Shown: positions 16,795 to 24,992 of the stretch, piece by piece
Layout of the letters: every line of letters starts with the position of its first letter
Numbering within the stretch: the stretch's first letter is position 1
From: Lachnospiraceae bacterium UBA3401
Lineage (GTDB): Bacteria; Bacillota; Clostridia; Lachnospirales; Lachnospiraceae
Length of the DNA stretch: 40,586 nucleotides
Assembly: GCA_002358575.1 (NCBI GenBank)
Contig: DEPD01000072.1
Coordinates: 1-40,586 of the forward strand
Direction of reading: 5' to 3'
Position numbers and translations under genes: made by a program
The notes under the pieces: model-generated
Told to the model about the DNA's origin: nothing
The model's input: only the letters and a program-made list of their open reading frames with translations
Databases searched by the model: none

Positions 16795-18510
16795 CTACAC
16801 AAGCACTGCTGTCTCGTATGCTCCCAGTGTGCCCGAAAACGATTGTCCCTCTATAAGATTTTGTCTCCCCACCAACTCTGGCAATTTTACTGCACCTGTT
16901 TTTGTGTGAAAAATCACAGTAATATATTGATCGCCCAAATGTCTTGTACTATAAAAAAGTCCTTTTTCATCCTCTGTATACTGCTCTGCAATACTTCCTT
17001 TTGTAAGTACTGGATAGGTATGTCGAATGCGAATCAATGTATGATAATATTGTAACAGCGACTGATTTTGCCTGTTTTTATCCCAAAGCATACCACGTCT
17101 ACAATCTGGATCAGGTCCACCCTCAATCCCAACTTCATCACCGTAATAAATCATTGGCATACCAGGTAACAAAAGTTGAAGTGCCGCCGCAAGTTTTTGT
17201 TTTTCAAAATCTTTATGCGCACTATTCAAAAAGCGTTCGGTATCATGTGTATCAATAAAGTTCCACAAATATCCTTCTAAATTTGTGTGTAAATTTCCTT
17301 TTATAAAATTCAAATTTCCTACGAAGGCGGAAATAGACATCTTCTGGGTCACGATCAAATCGATCACAGAACGAGAAAACTGATAGTTCATAACGCTGTC
17401 CCACTCATCACCTTCCAGAAAATCCTCCGCAAAATGCCAGATTTCACCGACAATCAACACATCTTTTTTTACTGCCTTTATCTCCCGTCGAAAACGCTTC
17501 CAAAATGTGTGACTTACTTCGTCCGCCACATCAAGGCGCCAGCCATCTATATTGCACTCTCGAATCCAGTAGGACGCGACATCAATCACAAAATCCGCCG
17601 TTTCTCTATTTTGGAGATTTAGTTTTGGCATCATACTGGCATAGCTAAATGTCTTGTAGTTGGGCTTTTTGCCCCGTTCCATTATCAGCGGAAAATCCTT
17701 GATATAATACCAATCCAAGTAGGCAGATTGTTCCTTATTCCTCATAATATCGCGAAAGGCAAAAAAGTCCACTGCCGTATGGTTAAACACTCCGTCTAAG
17801 ATCACATACATGCCAAGCTTATGCGCCCTGTCAACCAGCTCTTTTAAATCCTCCTTGTCACCAAAAGACGGGTCGATTTTATAATAATCATCAATATTAT
17901 ATTTATGGCTGGAATTAGAACTAAAAATTGGTGTCATATAGAGAATATCCACACCCAACTTTTTCAGATAATCGAGATGGTCTATAATTCCTCGAAGCGA
18001 TCCTTGCAAGTTTGCATCGTGACCGATGGGCGCCTGATACCAAATTTCATCAGACACCTGCTTCTCTGTGGCAAAACGAGATGGAAAAATCTGATATAAA
18101 ACTTTGTTCTCCGCCCACAAAGGCAGTTCAAACAACTCTTCTTCTCTAAGATTTTGCGGACAGTCATACATCTTCTCAATATCTGTAATACAGCAATTAT
18201 AAAAACCATGATTTCCATAAAAGATTTTATTTCCCTCTATATCCTCGATTTCAAAAAAATACCGTAAACAGACCATATCGATTGTGACCAGCGTCTCATA
18301 ATAGTCAATATAATTGTCAGAGCAGGCAAGTGTCATCTCCTGTTCTTGCCTTGTATCCATCATCTTTAGTGGCAAATACTTATCTTGTGTATGGAGAATA
18401 ATTCGCGCTATATCTCCCTTTTTCGTTTCCAATCGAATTAAAAAATGTCCTTTCTCCACCGCATAACAGTATCTCTTATCTGCAAAATGTCTAATTGCCG
18501 CATACTCCAT
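16795..18510 (-). CDS. GH13 alpha-glucan hydrolase (neopullulanase/cyclomaltodextrinase type)
   Basis: A 571-aa enzyme without a signal peptide, so probably cytoplasmic, acting on alpha-1,4-linked maltooligosaccharides, cyclodextrins or pullulan fragments. Residues 1 to about 110 look like the CBM34-like N-terminal domain of this subfamily. The barrel shows all four conserved regions: DGVFNH; GWRLDVADEV with nucleophile Asp327; VGEIWH with acid/base Glu356; and FIDTHDTER with Asp423 (numbering from the start used here). MPKLN between regions I and II is typical of the neopullulanase group. The start at 18510 follows GGAGG by eight bases. The gene faces a divergent AraC regulator across a folded intergenic element. 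Its alpha-glucan activity stands apart from the beta-mannan theme of the next locus. Confidence 0.93.
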   Translation of the reverse strand: MEYAAIRHFADKRYCYAVEKGHFLIRLETKKGDIARIILHTQDKYLPLKMMDTRQEQEMTLACSDNYIDYYETLVTIDMVCLRYFFEIEDIEGNKIFYGNHGFYNCCITDIEKMYDCPQNLREEELFELPLWAENKVLYQIFPSRFATEKQVSDEIWYQAPIGHDANLQGSLRGIIDHLDYLKKLGVDILYMTPIFSSNSSHKYNIDDYYKIDPSFGDKEDLKELVDRAHKLGMYVILDGVFNHTAVDFFAFRDIMRNKEQSAYLDWYYIKDFPLIMERGKKPNYKTFSYASMMPKLNLQNRETADFVIDVASYWIRECNIDGWRLDVADEVSHTFWKRFRREIKAVKKDVLIVGEIWHFAEDFLEGDEWDSVMNYQFSRSVIDLIVTQKMSISAFVGNLNFIKGNLHTNLEGYLWNFIDTHDTERFLNSAHKDFEKQKLAAALQLLLPGMPMIYYGDEVGIEGGPDPDCRRGMLWDKNRQNQSLLQYYHTLIRIRHTYPVLTKGSIAEQYTEDEKGLFYSTRHLGDQYITVIFHTKTGAVKLPELVGRQNLIEGQSFSGTLGAYETAVLV

Positions 18511-18545
18511 CGTAGTTTCCTCCATCTGTTCAAAATCTTATAATA

Positions 18546-18706
18546 CTGCTGCAATCGGTTATACTCACGACAGATGAAATCTGCCGTGAGTATCGCGCTA
18601 ACCGCAGCCGCAAAGCGGCATGTTTCCTTATGCGGTTGTGCGCATCATATGATACTGAGCGGTCAGTCTTTTCGACCGCCAGTATAGCATCTCCTAATTG
18701 CAGCAG
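18546..18706. repeat. Multi-hairpin intergenic element with terminal inverted repeats
   Basis: A 161-base element closed by perfect 10-base inverted repeats CTGCTGCAAT (18546-18555) and ATTGCAGCAG (18697-18706). Within it are three hairpins. The first is 18561-18593: 9 bp plus 5 bp with a GAA loop. The second is 18595-18643: GCGC, AACCGCA / TGCGGTT and a nested GCCGC-AAA-GCGGC. The third is 18652-18685: ATACTG...GCGGTC / GACCGC...CAGTAT. A fourth hairpin, TAGACCGT / ACGGTCTA (18712-18719 / 18744-18751), lies just outside. It separates the GH13 gene from the AraC gene and would form part of the GH13 leader if transcription starts near 18760. MITE-like repeat or structured RNA are both possible. 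Confidence 0.75.
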
Positions 18707-18754
18707 CATATTAGACCGTTTATATGAAAAAGCGAAAGGATTTACGGTCTATAC

Positions 18755-18783
18755 TTGTATTGTACTCTTATACATGCTATAAT
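18755..18783 (+). promoter_or_regulatory. Promoter of the AraC regulator gene
   Basis: TTGTAT (18755-18760), a 17-base spacer and a perfect TATAAT (18778-18783) preceded by TG one base before it (extended -10). It lies about 50 bases ahead of the AraC start codon. It is the clearest promoter in the window. Confidence 0.8.
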
Positions 18784-18835
18784 TCTTGTAATATTATCCT
18801 ACTTTTTTAACACAATCCTATGATGAGGTGCAAAA

Positions 18836-19735
18836 ATGACTCCTACACCTTTACACGAGACAAAAATACACGGCATTATCACCTTTCCTTACAGTGTCTA
18901 CCGCGGGCGTATTCCAGAGTGGATTTCCTCCTTTCCACTGCACTGGCATGATGACTTTGAGCTAATTTACTGTGCCAACGGTCAGATACAAGTTACCATC
19001 TGGGGAAAGGCTTATGAACTTTGCGCTGGAGATATGGTGCTTATTCTCCCTCATGCAGTGCATTCTATCGAACAGGGGAACTCAGATGGCGGAGAATACT
19101 TTAACATTATGTTTCACCCATCACTTTTTAAGGGTGCAGAAGACGATTTGTGTTATGACAAGTATGTACTTCCTTTTCTGAATGATGAAAAGACACTAGA
19201 CTGCTTTTATCCAATCAGTTCCTGTTTTAATCAGACGATACTCCCCTGCGTCCAATCATTACTTGCGCACCGTCACGAAAGTTACACCACATATGAATTA
19301 ATGATTAAATCAAATCTTTTTCTTTTGCTGCATTATATGATTCAGCAGAGTGTCGCTGCCACCAGTGATAACAGCACCTTACAATTATCCTACAGCCGAT
19401 TAAAAAACGCTCTGTATTATGTTCAGAAATTTTATGACCATGACATTACTATCAAAAAAGCTGCCAGACAATGCGGTTTCTCCGAAAGTCATTTTATGAA
19501 GCTTTTTAAAGAATTTACAGGTATGAGTTTTAACGCCTATCTGGTAAATTATCGCTTGGAGCTGGCAGCAAAACAGCTTGCCGAGACAGATCTGAAAGTC
19601 ATCGATATTATGGAAAACTGCGGTTTTCACAATCAATCTTACTTCACGCGGGCATTTCACAAAAAATATCAGAAAACACCGCTAATGTACCGAAAAAACT
19701 GCTGTCCGACTACGCAGACAGCAGAAAATAAATGA
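18836..19735 (+). CDS. AraC family transcriptional regulator
   Basis: A 299-aa DNA-binding regulator. Residues about 20-110 form a cupin-like sensor domain (FPLHWHDDFELIYCANGQIQ, then GDMVLILPHAVHSIEQ). The last 100 residues are the two-HTH AraC domain: AARQCGFSESHFMKLFKEFT in the first half and LKVIDIMENCGFHNQSYFTR followed by the closing AFHKKYQKTPLMYRK. Such proteins usually bind a sugar in the cupin and activate nearby genes. GAGGTGC precedes the ATG and a strong promoter lies upstream. It is divergent from the GH13 gene and convergent with GH5, so either the GH13 side or the large mannan locus could be its target. With the local LacI gene decayed, it is the only intact sugar-type regulator in the glycan region. 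Confidence 0.93.
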   Translation: MTPTPLHETKIHGIITFPYSVYRGRIPEWISSFPLHWHDDFELIYCANGQIQVTIWGKAYELCAGDMVLILPHAVHSIEQGNSDGGEYFNIMFHPSLFKGAEDDLCYDKYVLPFLNDEKTLDCFYPISSCFNQTILPCVQSLLAHRHESYTTYELMIKSNLFLLLHYMIQQSVAATSDNSTLQLSYSRLKNALYYVQKFYDHDITIKKAARQCGFSESHFMKLFKEFTGMSFNAYLVNYRLELAAKQLAETDLKVIDIMENCGFHNQSYFTRAFHKKYQKTPLMYRKNCCPTTQTAENK

Positions 19736-19760
19736 ATTTAAAAAAATATTATAAATTGTA

Positions 19761-21053
19761 TCAATCGTCCTGAGATTTTATGCCGCTCATCAACGCTTTC
19801 AAAATCTCAGGATATTGACACATATAAGTATGCCTGTCAAAGAGTCCAAGACGCTCTCCATCTCCCACAAAAATACCATTGTCCCACCAAATACACGGAA
19901 CTTCAATCTCTTTGGCAGCATGCACATAATACTCTGCCCACTGAGCGCGCTCAGATTCGTTATCCCGATTCATAGCCGCAAACTCTCCAATGATAACCGG
20001 CGTTCCCTTGTCAATAAAAAGTGTTTTTAAATCACTCATTAACTTGTCAATTGCTACGGTGTCATGATTCCATGCGCTTCTGCCATTTGGATTTAATGCA
20101 AAATCATACGGCTCGTATGCGTGAACTGAAATTATGACACGCGTGTCATTTTCTGGCACTTTGATCTGTTGAATGCCAACACTGCAGTTTGCAGCGTATC
20201 CTGGAATCATCAGCATCCGATATGGATTTGAGCCGCCTGACGCACGCACTGTGTCCACAAACACTTGATTTATCTGATTGACAACTTCCCAGCCTTCCGC
20301 ATCGCCGCCATTCCACTCAAGAGAAGTTCCAACCTTTCTGGGTTCATTTTGCCCCTCGAAAATCAAGTGCTCATCATAGTCCTTAAATACCTCTGCAATC
20401 TGCGCCCACACTGCCTTCATCTGAGCAGAAGCGCGCTCAAGATTGTCATAATAAGGATAATTCCAATCCTCATGATGCACATTAATAATCACATATGCGC
20501 CCTTATTGTACGCATAGTCGACTACTTCCTGTACCCGTTCCATCCAACTCTCTGTAATTTGATACTCTGGTTCTGGTCCAAGATGGTTTGTCCAAGATAC
20601 CGGAATACGAATCACATTAAAACCTGCACCAAGAACTGCATCAATCAACTCTTGTGTTACTTTCGGATTGCCCCATGCTGTCTCAAATTTGTATGGCGCA
20701 TCAATTCTTGTGATATCTGTTCTGGTAGAATCAAGCGTATTTCCTATATTCCATCCAATTTTCATATCCCTCACTATATCCATAGCAGTCATATCCTCCA
20801 TGTCTCGATTTTCGTTTACTGTGGTCACAGCTTCCGCAAGAACATTCTCTGCCAAATTATCTGTCCCCTCTACACTGTCCGCCAGCGTATTTTCTGTAAT
20901 ACTGCTATTGCTATCTGTCTCGCTTCCTCTAATAACAGACATTGCAGCGGCATCTTTCGCCCTGCCGCATCCTGCCAAAAGTAAAGCTGTACCGATTATA
21001 AAAATATTACAGACTGTTTTTTGCCAAAATGTATTTGATATTCTTCTTTTCAT
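19761..21053 (-). CDS. GH5 endo-beta-glycanase lipoprotein (subfamily 4-like)
   Basis: A 430-aa surface lipoprotein enzyme. The signal peptide ends in LLLAGC (lipid-anchored Cys29). A Ser/Thr/Asn/Glu-rich linker of about 60 residues follows, then the barrel from about residue 95. Diagnostic motifs are GWNIGNTLDS, NVIRIPVSW, NVHHEDWN, FEGQNEPRKVGT with acid/base Glu237, SVHAYEPYDF and IIGEFAA with nucleophile Glu357. The FEG-x-NEPR-x-VGT form is typical of GH5 subfamily 4, which includes cellulases, lichenases and xyloglucanases; glucomannan is also plausible. The start at 21053 follows GAGGT; an ATG at 21068 overlaps the upstream pseudogene. It is last in the glycan locus, 11 bases after a decayed LacI gene, and convergent with the AraC gene. 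Confidence 0.93.
   Translation of the reverse strand: MKRRISNTFWQKTVCNIFIIGTALLLAGCGRAKDAAAMSVIRGSETDSNSSITENTLADSVEGTDNLAENVLAEAVTTVNENRDMEDMTAMDIVRDMKIGWNIGNTLDSTRTDITRIDAPYKFETAWGNPKVTQELIDAVLGAGFNVIRIPVSWTNHLGPEPEYQITESWMERVQEVVDYAYNKGAYVIINVHHEDWNYPYYDNLERASAQMKAVWAQIAEVFKDYDEHLIFEGQNEPRKVGTSLEWNGGDAEGWEVVNQINQVFVDTVRASGGSNPYRMLMIPGYAANCSVGIQQIKVPENDTRVIISVHAYEPYDFALNPNGRSAWNHDTVAIDKLMSDLKTLFIDKGTPVIIGEFAAMNRDNESERAQWAEYYVHAAKEIEVPCIWWDNGIFVGDGERLGLFDRHTYMCQYPEILKALMSGIKSQDD
19768..19812. repeat. Inverted repeat inside the 3' end of the GH5 gene
   Basis: A perfect 12-bp inverted repeat TCCTGAGATTTT (19768-19779) / AAAATCTCAGGA (19801-19812) with a 21-base loop lies within the last codons of GH5. 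A run of T on the minus strand follows about 20 bases after the stem. It may serve as a terminator or mRNA 3'-end stabiliser between the convergent GH5 and AraC genes. Confidence 0.65.
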
Positions 21054-21064
21054 AATAATGTACC

Positions 21065-21538
21065 TCATAAATTTTGTGTGGCAGAAACTGAATCTCCAAT
21101 CACCAATTTTCCACTCACTACAATCCTGCTGCCTGTGCGATCTTCACCGCACATCATAGCAATCAGCAAATCAACTGCCTTACCTGCCATCTTTATGGCA
21201 TCCACCTCAATTGTAGTCAATTTTAGTGAAGCAAAATTTAAAAAAGTATAATTGTCAAATCCTACCACAGAAATATCTTCTGGAATACAATAACCTTCTT
21301 GTTTTAGCTGCTTTATCAACACATATCCCGCATCGTCACAGTTACAGACAAATGCAGTTGATTGGCATTTTATCTATAATAACCTCTAGAGCGTGTTTAT
21401 ATCCCATCTCCTCCGCTTTTTTCCTAATGGACGCAGCAGATTTCCGACGCCTTCCTTATTGTTAAGTGCCTTGGAAACTGTCACTGTACTGACTCCCATC
21501 TCCCTCACGATATCACGCATCGTAACATCTTTTGCCAT
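21065..21538 (-). pseudogene. Decayed LacI-family regulator
   Basis: The remains of a LacI-type repressor, 474 bases instead of about 1,000. The 5' end is intact: GGAGG, then MAKDVTMRDIVREMGVSTVT and VSKALNNKEGV, the canonical HTH. After that the frame shifts; IRKKAEEMGYKHAL, the normal continuation, is found in another frame. About 170 codons of the sensor domain are missing. Reading resumes in a third frame with STAFVCNCDDAGYVLIKQLK and the family signature IPEDISVVGFDNY, ending at 21065. Stops interrupt all frames. The promoter-proximal RBS remains, so a short HTH peptide may still be made. It lies between the solute-binding protein gene and GH5. It was presumably the local repressor. Confidence 0.9.
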
Positions 21539-21669
21539 ATCACAATCCTCCATGCCAAACTATTCCAGTCAGAAGCTGCCTCCTATCTTGATTGGAATTA
21601 GGAATTGTTCAGAAATTACTTGTGACAAGGAGGTCGTATAAATGTCCAGCTACAAAAAAGAAAACCACA

Positions 21670-21846
21670 GGCATAGCGGGCTATGCCAAGATTCTCTGAT
21701 GCCGCAGGTACACATTTAGACAAGTCATTGCCATGAGTAATTTATTAACAGTTTCTTAGAACTACTTCACAATTTCAAGAATGCCATCGGCATTCTTGCT
21801 GCGGCGTGCGCGTCAGCTTTGCTGACATAAAACCAATTCGCACGCC
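21670..21846. repeat. Cluster of hairpins downstream of the solute-binding protein gene
   Basis: The 319-base gap 21539-21857 carries no gene. It has three strong inverted repeats. GGCATAG / CTATGCC is at 21670-21687 with a CGGG loop. AAGAATGCC / GGCATTCTT is at 21777-21797 with an ATC loop. GGCGTGCG / CGCACGCC (21803-21846) encloses GTCAGC-TTT-GCTGAC (21812-21826). Longer-range partners AAATTACT (21613-21620) / AGTAATTT (21736-21743) could close the first hairpin region. The hairpins start 12 bases after the stop codon of the binding-protein gene. Without T-runs they are more likely mRNA-stabilising or repeat structures than simple terminators. Confidence 0.65.
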
Positions 21847-21857
21847 TGCAATAAAAC

Positions 21858-23321
21858 CTATTTGTAGAACCCGTCAAGCGCATCCTGTACACTCTGTTTA
21901 TATGTCTCCTGGAACTGTGCGGCTGTCATTTCGCCTGTCAAAAGTTTTGGAAAATCCCACTCAAGTCCCAATGCCTCCCAAACATCGACACAGCTTCTCG
22001 AACCCATGTACTTCATCACCGCATAGTTCTCTTCTGTAATAGCTGCATCCTCCCACCATGTAAGGTTACTGTCACGAACATCGATATCTCCCTGATACCA
22101 ATTTGCCCAATCCTCAAACACTGTATAGACAAACTCTGGGTCTTTCACACCGGCAGGAATCATCCAGGCACTACCCTTTGATGCGCTCTTGAGTGCATTT
22201 GTATCCTGGTTGCCACTAGGACCAATTGGCCATGGACACCATGTCACATCAAAACTCAACTCAGAATCTTTGTTTGCATCAGAAATCCATGCTGCATCAA
22301 TAAAAAATGCAACTTTACCATCCATATAAGCGTTCTGATTTGCATCCCAGTCATCCGCATTCCATGGATATGCAACGTGATCTACATTATACATATTATA
22401 AATAAAATCAAGTACTTCTGCAACCTCAGGACTTGAGAAGGATTCTGTTGGTCCCATTGCAACGCCTGTGCCATTGCTCATCAGAAGATTGCTAAATAAA
22501 GTCGTCCAAACAGCACCGTATCCATACACATCTGTCACACCATCACCGTCTGTATCTTGGGTCAATGCCAGCATATATTCTCTCCATTTATCCCAAGTCC
22601 ACTCACCTTTTTCATACAGTGCATTGGGGTCTTCCAGACCTGCCTCATCCAGCATCTGCTTGTTAAATGCAAGCATATTTGTATCTTGCAAAATAGAATC
22701 TCCTGTCACAGATCGGAACAGATAAGTACCATCACCTGTGCCAATATCCACCCCTGAAAAAATCATCTGATCACTTATAACATCTGCATCTGCTGGAAGT
22801 ACTTCATTTAAGTTAGTCGCAAATCCGTTAAGTGCTGCCGGAATACCAAACTGCAAATCAACTTCATAAATATCACAGTCTGGCTGTCCTGCCAGAATAG
22901 AAGTGTTGATTGATTCTTTTACGCCATTGAATGTCAGATTCACAAACTCAATCTCCACATCATACTTTTCCTCTACAGCTTTAAGATTGTCAAACTGCAT
23001 CTGCGCCTCATCTGGATCACTCATGGATGGATTGTCATCAATACTTGTATGCGTACTGTCATAATAGTGCGGATACCAGCAGCCAACCTTGAGAACCCTA
23101 TGTCCTTGTGAAGATGGTGCTGAGGAATCCTTCTCTGATGACCCCTGCGCTTTGTCATCGCCAGAATCAGCGGCTGGCGTCTGCGCCTCATTGTTTGTGT
23201 TCGCAGCCGGTGTCTGGGTCTGTGCGCTATCACCAGAACTGCCTCCGCAAGCTGTAAGTCCCATTATCATTGACATACTTAATCCAAGTGCTATTAATTT
23301 ATGAATATTCTTTTTTATCAT
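21858..23321 (-). CDS. Carbohydrate ABC transporter solute-binding lipoprotein
   Basis: A 487-aa extracellular binding protein of the SBP_bac_1 (MalE-like) family. The signal peptide ends at the lipobox LTAC (Cys25), followed by a low-complexity Gln/Thr/Ala/Ser/Asp linker to about residue 75. The mature lobes contain the usual features, such as LAFNKQMLDEAGLEDPN, the EF-hand-like calcium loop DTDGDGVTDVYG near residue 240, and aromatic residues (WTWDKW, YPWNADDWD) that would stack on sugar. It is the second binding protein of the locus and belongs with the permease pair at 25012-26943, separated from it by a surface lipoprotein gene. GGAGG precedes the ATG. Expected ligand is an oligosaccharide from GH26/GH5 action; not proven. 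Confidence 0.93.
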   Translation of the reverse strand: MIKKNIHKLIALGLSMSMIMGLTACGGSSGDSAQTQTPAANTNNEAQTPAADSGDDKAQGSSEKDSSAPSSQGHRVLKVGCWYPHYYDSTHTSIDDNPSMSDPDEAQMQFDNLKAVEEKYDVEIEFVNLTFNGVKESINTSILAGQPDCDIYEVDLQFGIPAALNGFATNLNEVLPADADVISDQMIFSGVDIGTGDGTYLFRSVTGDSILQDTNMLAFNKQMLDEAGLEDPNALYEKGEWTWDKWREYMLALTQDTDGDGVTDVYGYGAVWTTLFSNLLMSNGTGVAMGPTESFSSPEVAEVLDFIYNMYNVDHVAYPWNADDWDANQNAYMDGKVAFFIDAAWISDANKDSELSFDVTWCPWPIGPSGNQDTNALKSASKGSAWMIPAGVKDPEFVYTVFEDWANWYQGDIDVRDSNLTWWEDAAITEENYAVMKYMGSRSCVDVWEALGLEWDFPKLLTGEMTAAQFQETYKQSVQDALDGFYK

Positions 23322-23363
23322 TATTTGATACCTCCTATTTTATTCTATTTCTGTTAATATACA

Positions 23364-24890
23364 TTACTCTGTCTCTGAATCCATGCCAACTTTCACGCTG
23401 TATACTTCCCATGCGCCGGACGCCTCACACTGCATTCTTGCACCCCACTTAGACACATCACCACCACAGTACTCTGCTATCATCTCAAACGGAATATATG
23501 CCTTGCTGCCGTCTGTAATTGCCTTTCCGTTCGTGCCATCGCCAACACGCATCCAACCTGCTTCTGCATCAGGAAGTACAATCCACATATCGTCGTTTTC
23601 ACTTGCGTAAGTCACCTCTACAACAGAACCTGGTACAAGTGCTGCAAGAATATCCTCTGTCATATCCTTGCCATCTTGTGCCCAGCCGTCTCCTTTCGCT
23701 GTAAATCCCTCAAATTCCATCACGTCTGTAAGACTGTAACTTTTTGCTGCCTGACCAACTTTCACACTGAACACTTCCCATGCGCCAGACACCTCACACT
23801 GCATTGTCGTGCCCCATTTGGAAACGTCATCACCACAGTATTCTGCCAACATTTCAAACGGAATTTGTGCCGTTGTCTTGGAATCGTTGATTGTAGAACT
23901 TCCATTCGTGCCGTCCCCAACGCGCATCCAACCTGCTTCTGCCTCGTTCATAACAATCCACATATCGCCACTTTCGCTTGTAAAAGAAATCTCTACAACA
24001 GAACCTGGTACAAGCGCCGCAAGAATATCCTCTGTCATAGCAAACCCATTCTGCGCCCAACCATCACCTTTTGCCGCAAAGCCTTCAAATTCCACTGCAT
24101 CTATTATGTTTGCAAGATTTGAGCGATCCGCTTCTGTAGCGGTTGATACATACTCTGCAGTGGTATCTGCTGCAATAACATTTCCAGATGCGTCCTTAAA
24201 TGCGATATTGTCTATATACAAAATTGCAGGTGCAGTGCCTGCATCCTTGCCGTTATCTGTCTCAAGGGATACAACCATATAGTTCCCTTCCCCAAAAGAC
24301 ATTTCATCAGGAACCATATAGACCGCCGTCTTGGGATTTGCCGATTCCAAATATACTGACCAATCCCCATCTTTGCGCTCATTCTCCGCTCCAAGAAATG
24401 CATAAATCTTGCCTGAAACCGCATTAAACGCACCATCTGGATTCTCTATGCCAAGTGACATTTCTACTGTTTTTACCTCCGCCGCCTTATCACCCAAAAG
24501 CGCATCTACTTGAATCGCCACATAAAGTGCCTTTCCGTTGGACACAACTTTTAATGCTTTGGAACCACCAAAATCAGCCACCGAAAGTGTGGAATCATCT
24601 CCTACAGGATTTACAGTCTTGTCAATTCCCACAAATCCATAAACACCATCCTCAAAGTCAATACTCACCTCACCTGCAGGCGCTACTGCCTGCTGTGTAC
24701 TCGCTGCTGATTCTGTCTCCATCGGTGTTGTCTCTGTTACGGGTGTGCGCTCCTCAGCAGATGTCTCTGTGTTCGTCTGTACTTTTGCATTGGCATCTGT
24801 CGCATTGTCTGTACTTTTGCCGCCACATGCAACAGTGCCTATTGCCATCGCTGCTGTCAAAGATAAAGTGATTAGTTTCTTTGCTTTCAA
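23364..24890 (-). CDS. Surface lipoprotein with one beta-sandwich-like and two repeated carbohydrate-binding-like domains
   Basis: A 508-aa lipoprotein without a recognised enzyme domain. The start is a TTG at 24890: AAAGGAGG sits seven bases before it, whereas the ATG at 24899 directly abuts the RBS. The lipobox is TVAC (Cys22). A Thr/Glu-rich linker leads to a region at about residues 75-240 that begins VSIDFEDGVYGFVG and ends PAILYIDNIAF, the shape of a carbohydrate-binding beta-sandwich. Two near-identical domains of about 112 residues follow (266-379 and 390-501), each with EFEGF.AKGDGWAQ, GSVVE, MWIV, AGWMRVGDGTNG and SGAWEV. Exposed tryptophans suggest glycan binding. It lies between the permeases and the binding protein and probably captures polymer at the surface. 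The family is unassigned. Confidence 0.85.
   Translation of the reverse strand: MKAKKLITLSLTAAMAIGTVACGGKSTDNATDANAKVQTNTETSAEERTPVTETTPMETESAASTQQAVAPAGEVSIDFEDGVYGFVGIDKTVNPVGDDSTLSVADFGGSKALKVVSNGKALYVAIQVDALLGDKAAEVKTVEMSLGIENPDGAFNAVSGKIYAFLGAENERKDGDWSVYLESANPKTAVYMVPDEMSFGEGNYMVVSLETDNGKDAGTAPAILYIDNIAFKDASGNVIAADTTAEYVSTATEADRSNLANIIDAVEFEGFAAKGDGWAQNGFAMTEDILAALVPGSVVEISFTSESGDMWIVMNEAEAGWMRVGDGTNGSSTINDSKTTAQIPFEMLAEYCGDDVSKWGTTMQCEVSGAWEVFSVKVGQAAKSYSLTDVMEFEGFTAKGDGWAQDGKDMTEDILAALVPGSVVEVTYASENDDMWIVLPDAEAGWMRVGDGTNGKAITDGSKAYIPFEMIAEYCGGDVSKWGARMQCEASGAWEVYSVKVGMDSETE
23388..24095. repeat. Tandem coding duplication (two copies of about 340 bases)
   Basis: DNA at 23754-24095 and 23388-23723 encodes the two repeated domains of the surface lipoprotein. 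The copies agree at most residues, including ILAALVPGSVVE, AEAGWMRVGDGTNG and EYCG.DVSKWG. This points to a recent in-frame duplication. Copy differences include S/T-rich insertions near the second quarter. Confidence 0.85.
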
Positions 24891-24909
24891 CTCTCTCATC
24901 CTCCTTTTG

Positions 24910-24940
24910 TTCCTGTGTACGCACAAATTTTCCTGTGTAC
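24910..24940. repeat. Direct repeat of 11 bases, 20 bases apart
   Basis: TTCCTGTGTAC occurs at 24910-24920 and again at 24930-24940, exactly two helical turns apart, just upstream of the surface-lipoprotein RBS. It could be a regulator site or a leader feature of the mRNA. Confidence 0.55.
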
Positions 24941-24992
24941 AAACACCCAAATTTATACGCACACTTTTGTTTATCATTGCTTTTATATAAAA

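Noticed and set aside
18546..18706. CRISPR array or tRNA in the hairpin-rich region
   Set aside because: The hairpins are different sequences without regular spacers, and no cloverleaf with anticodon and CCA end can be drawn.
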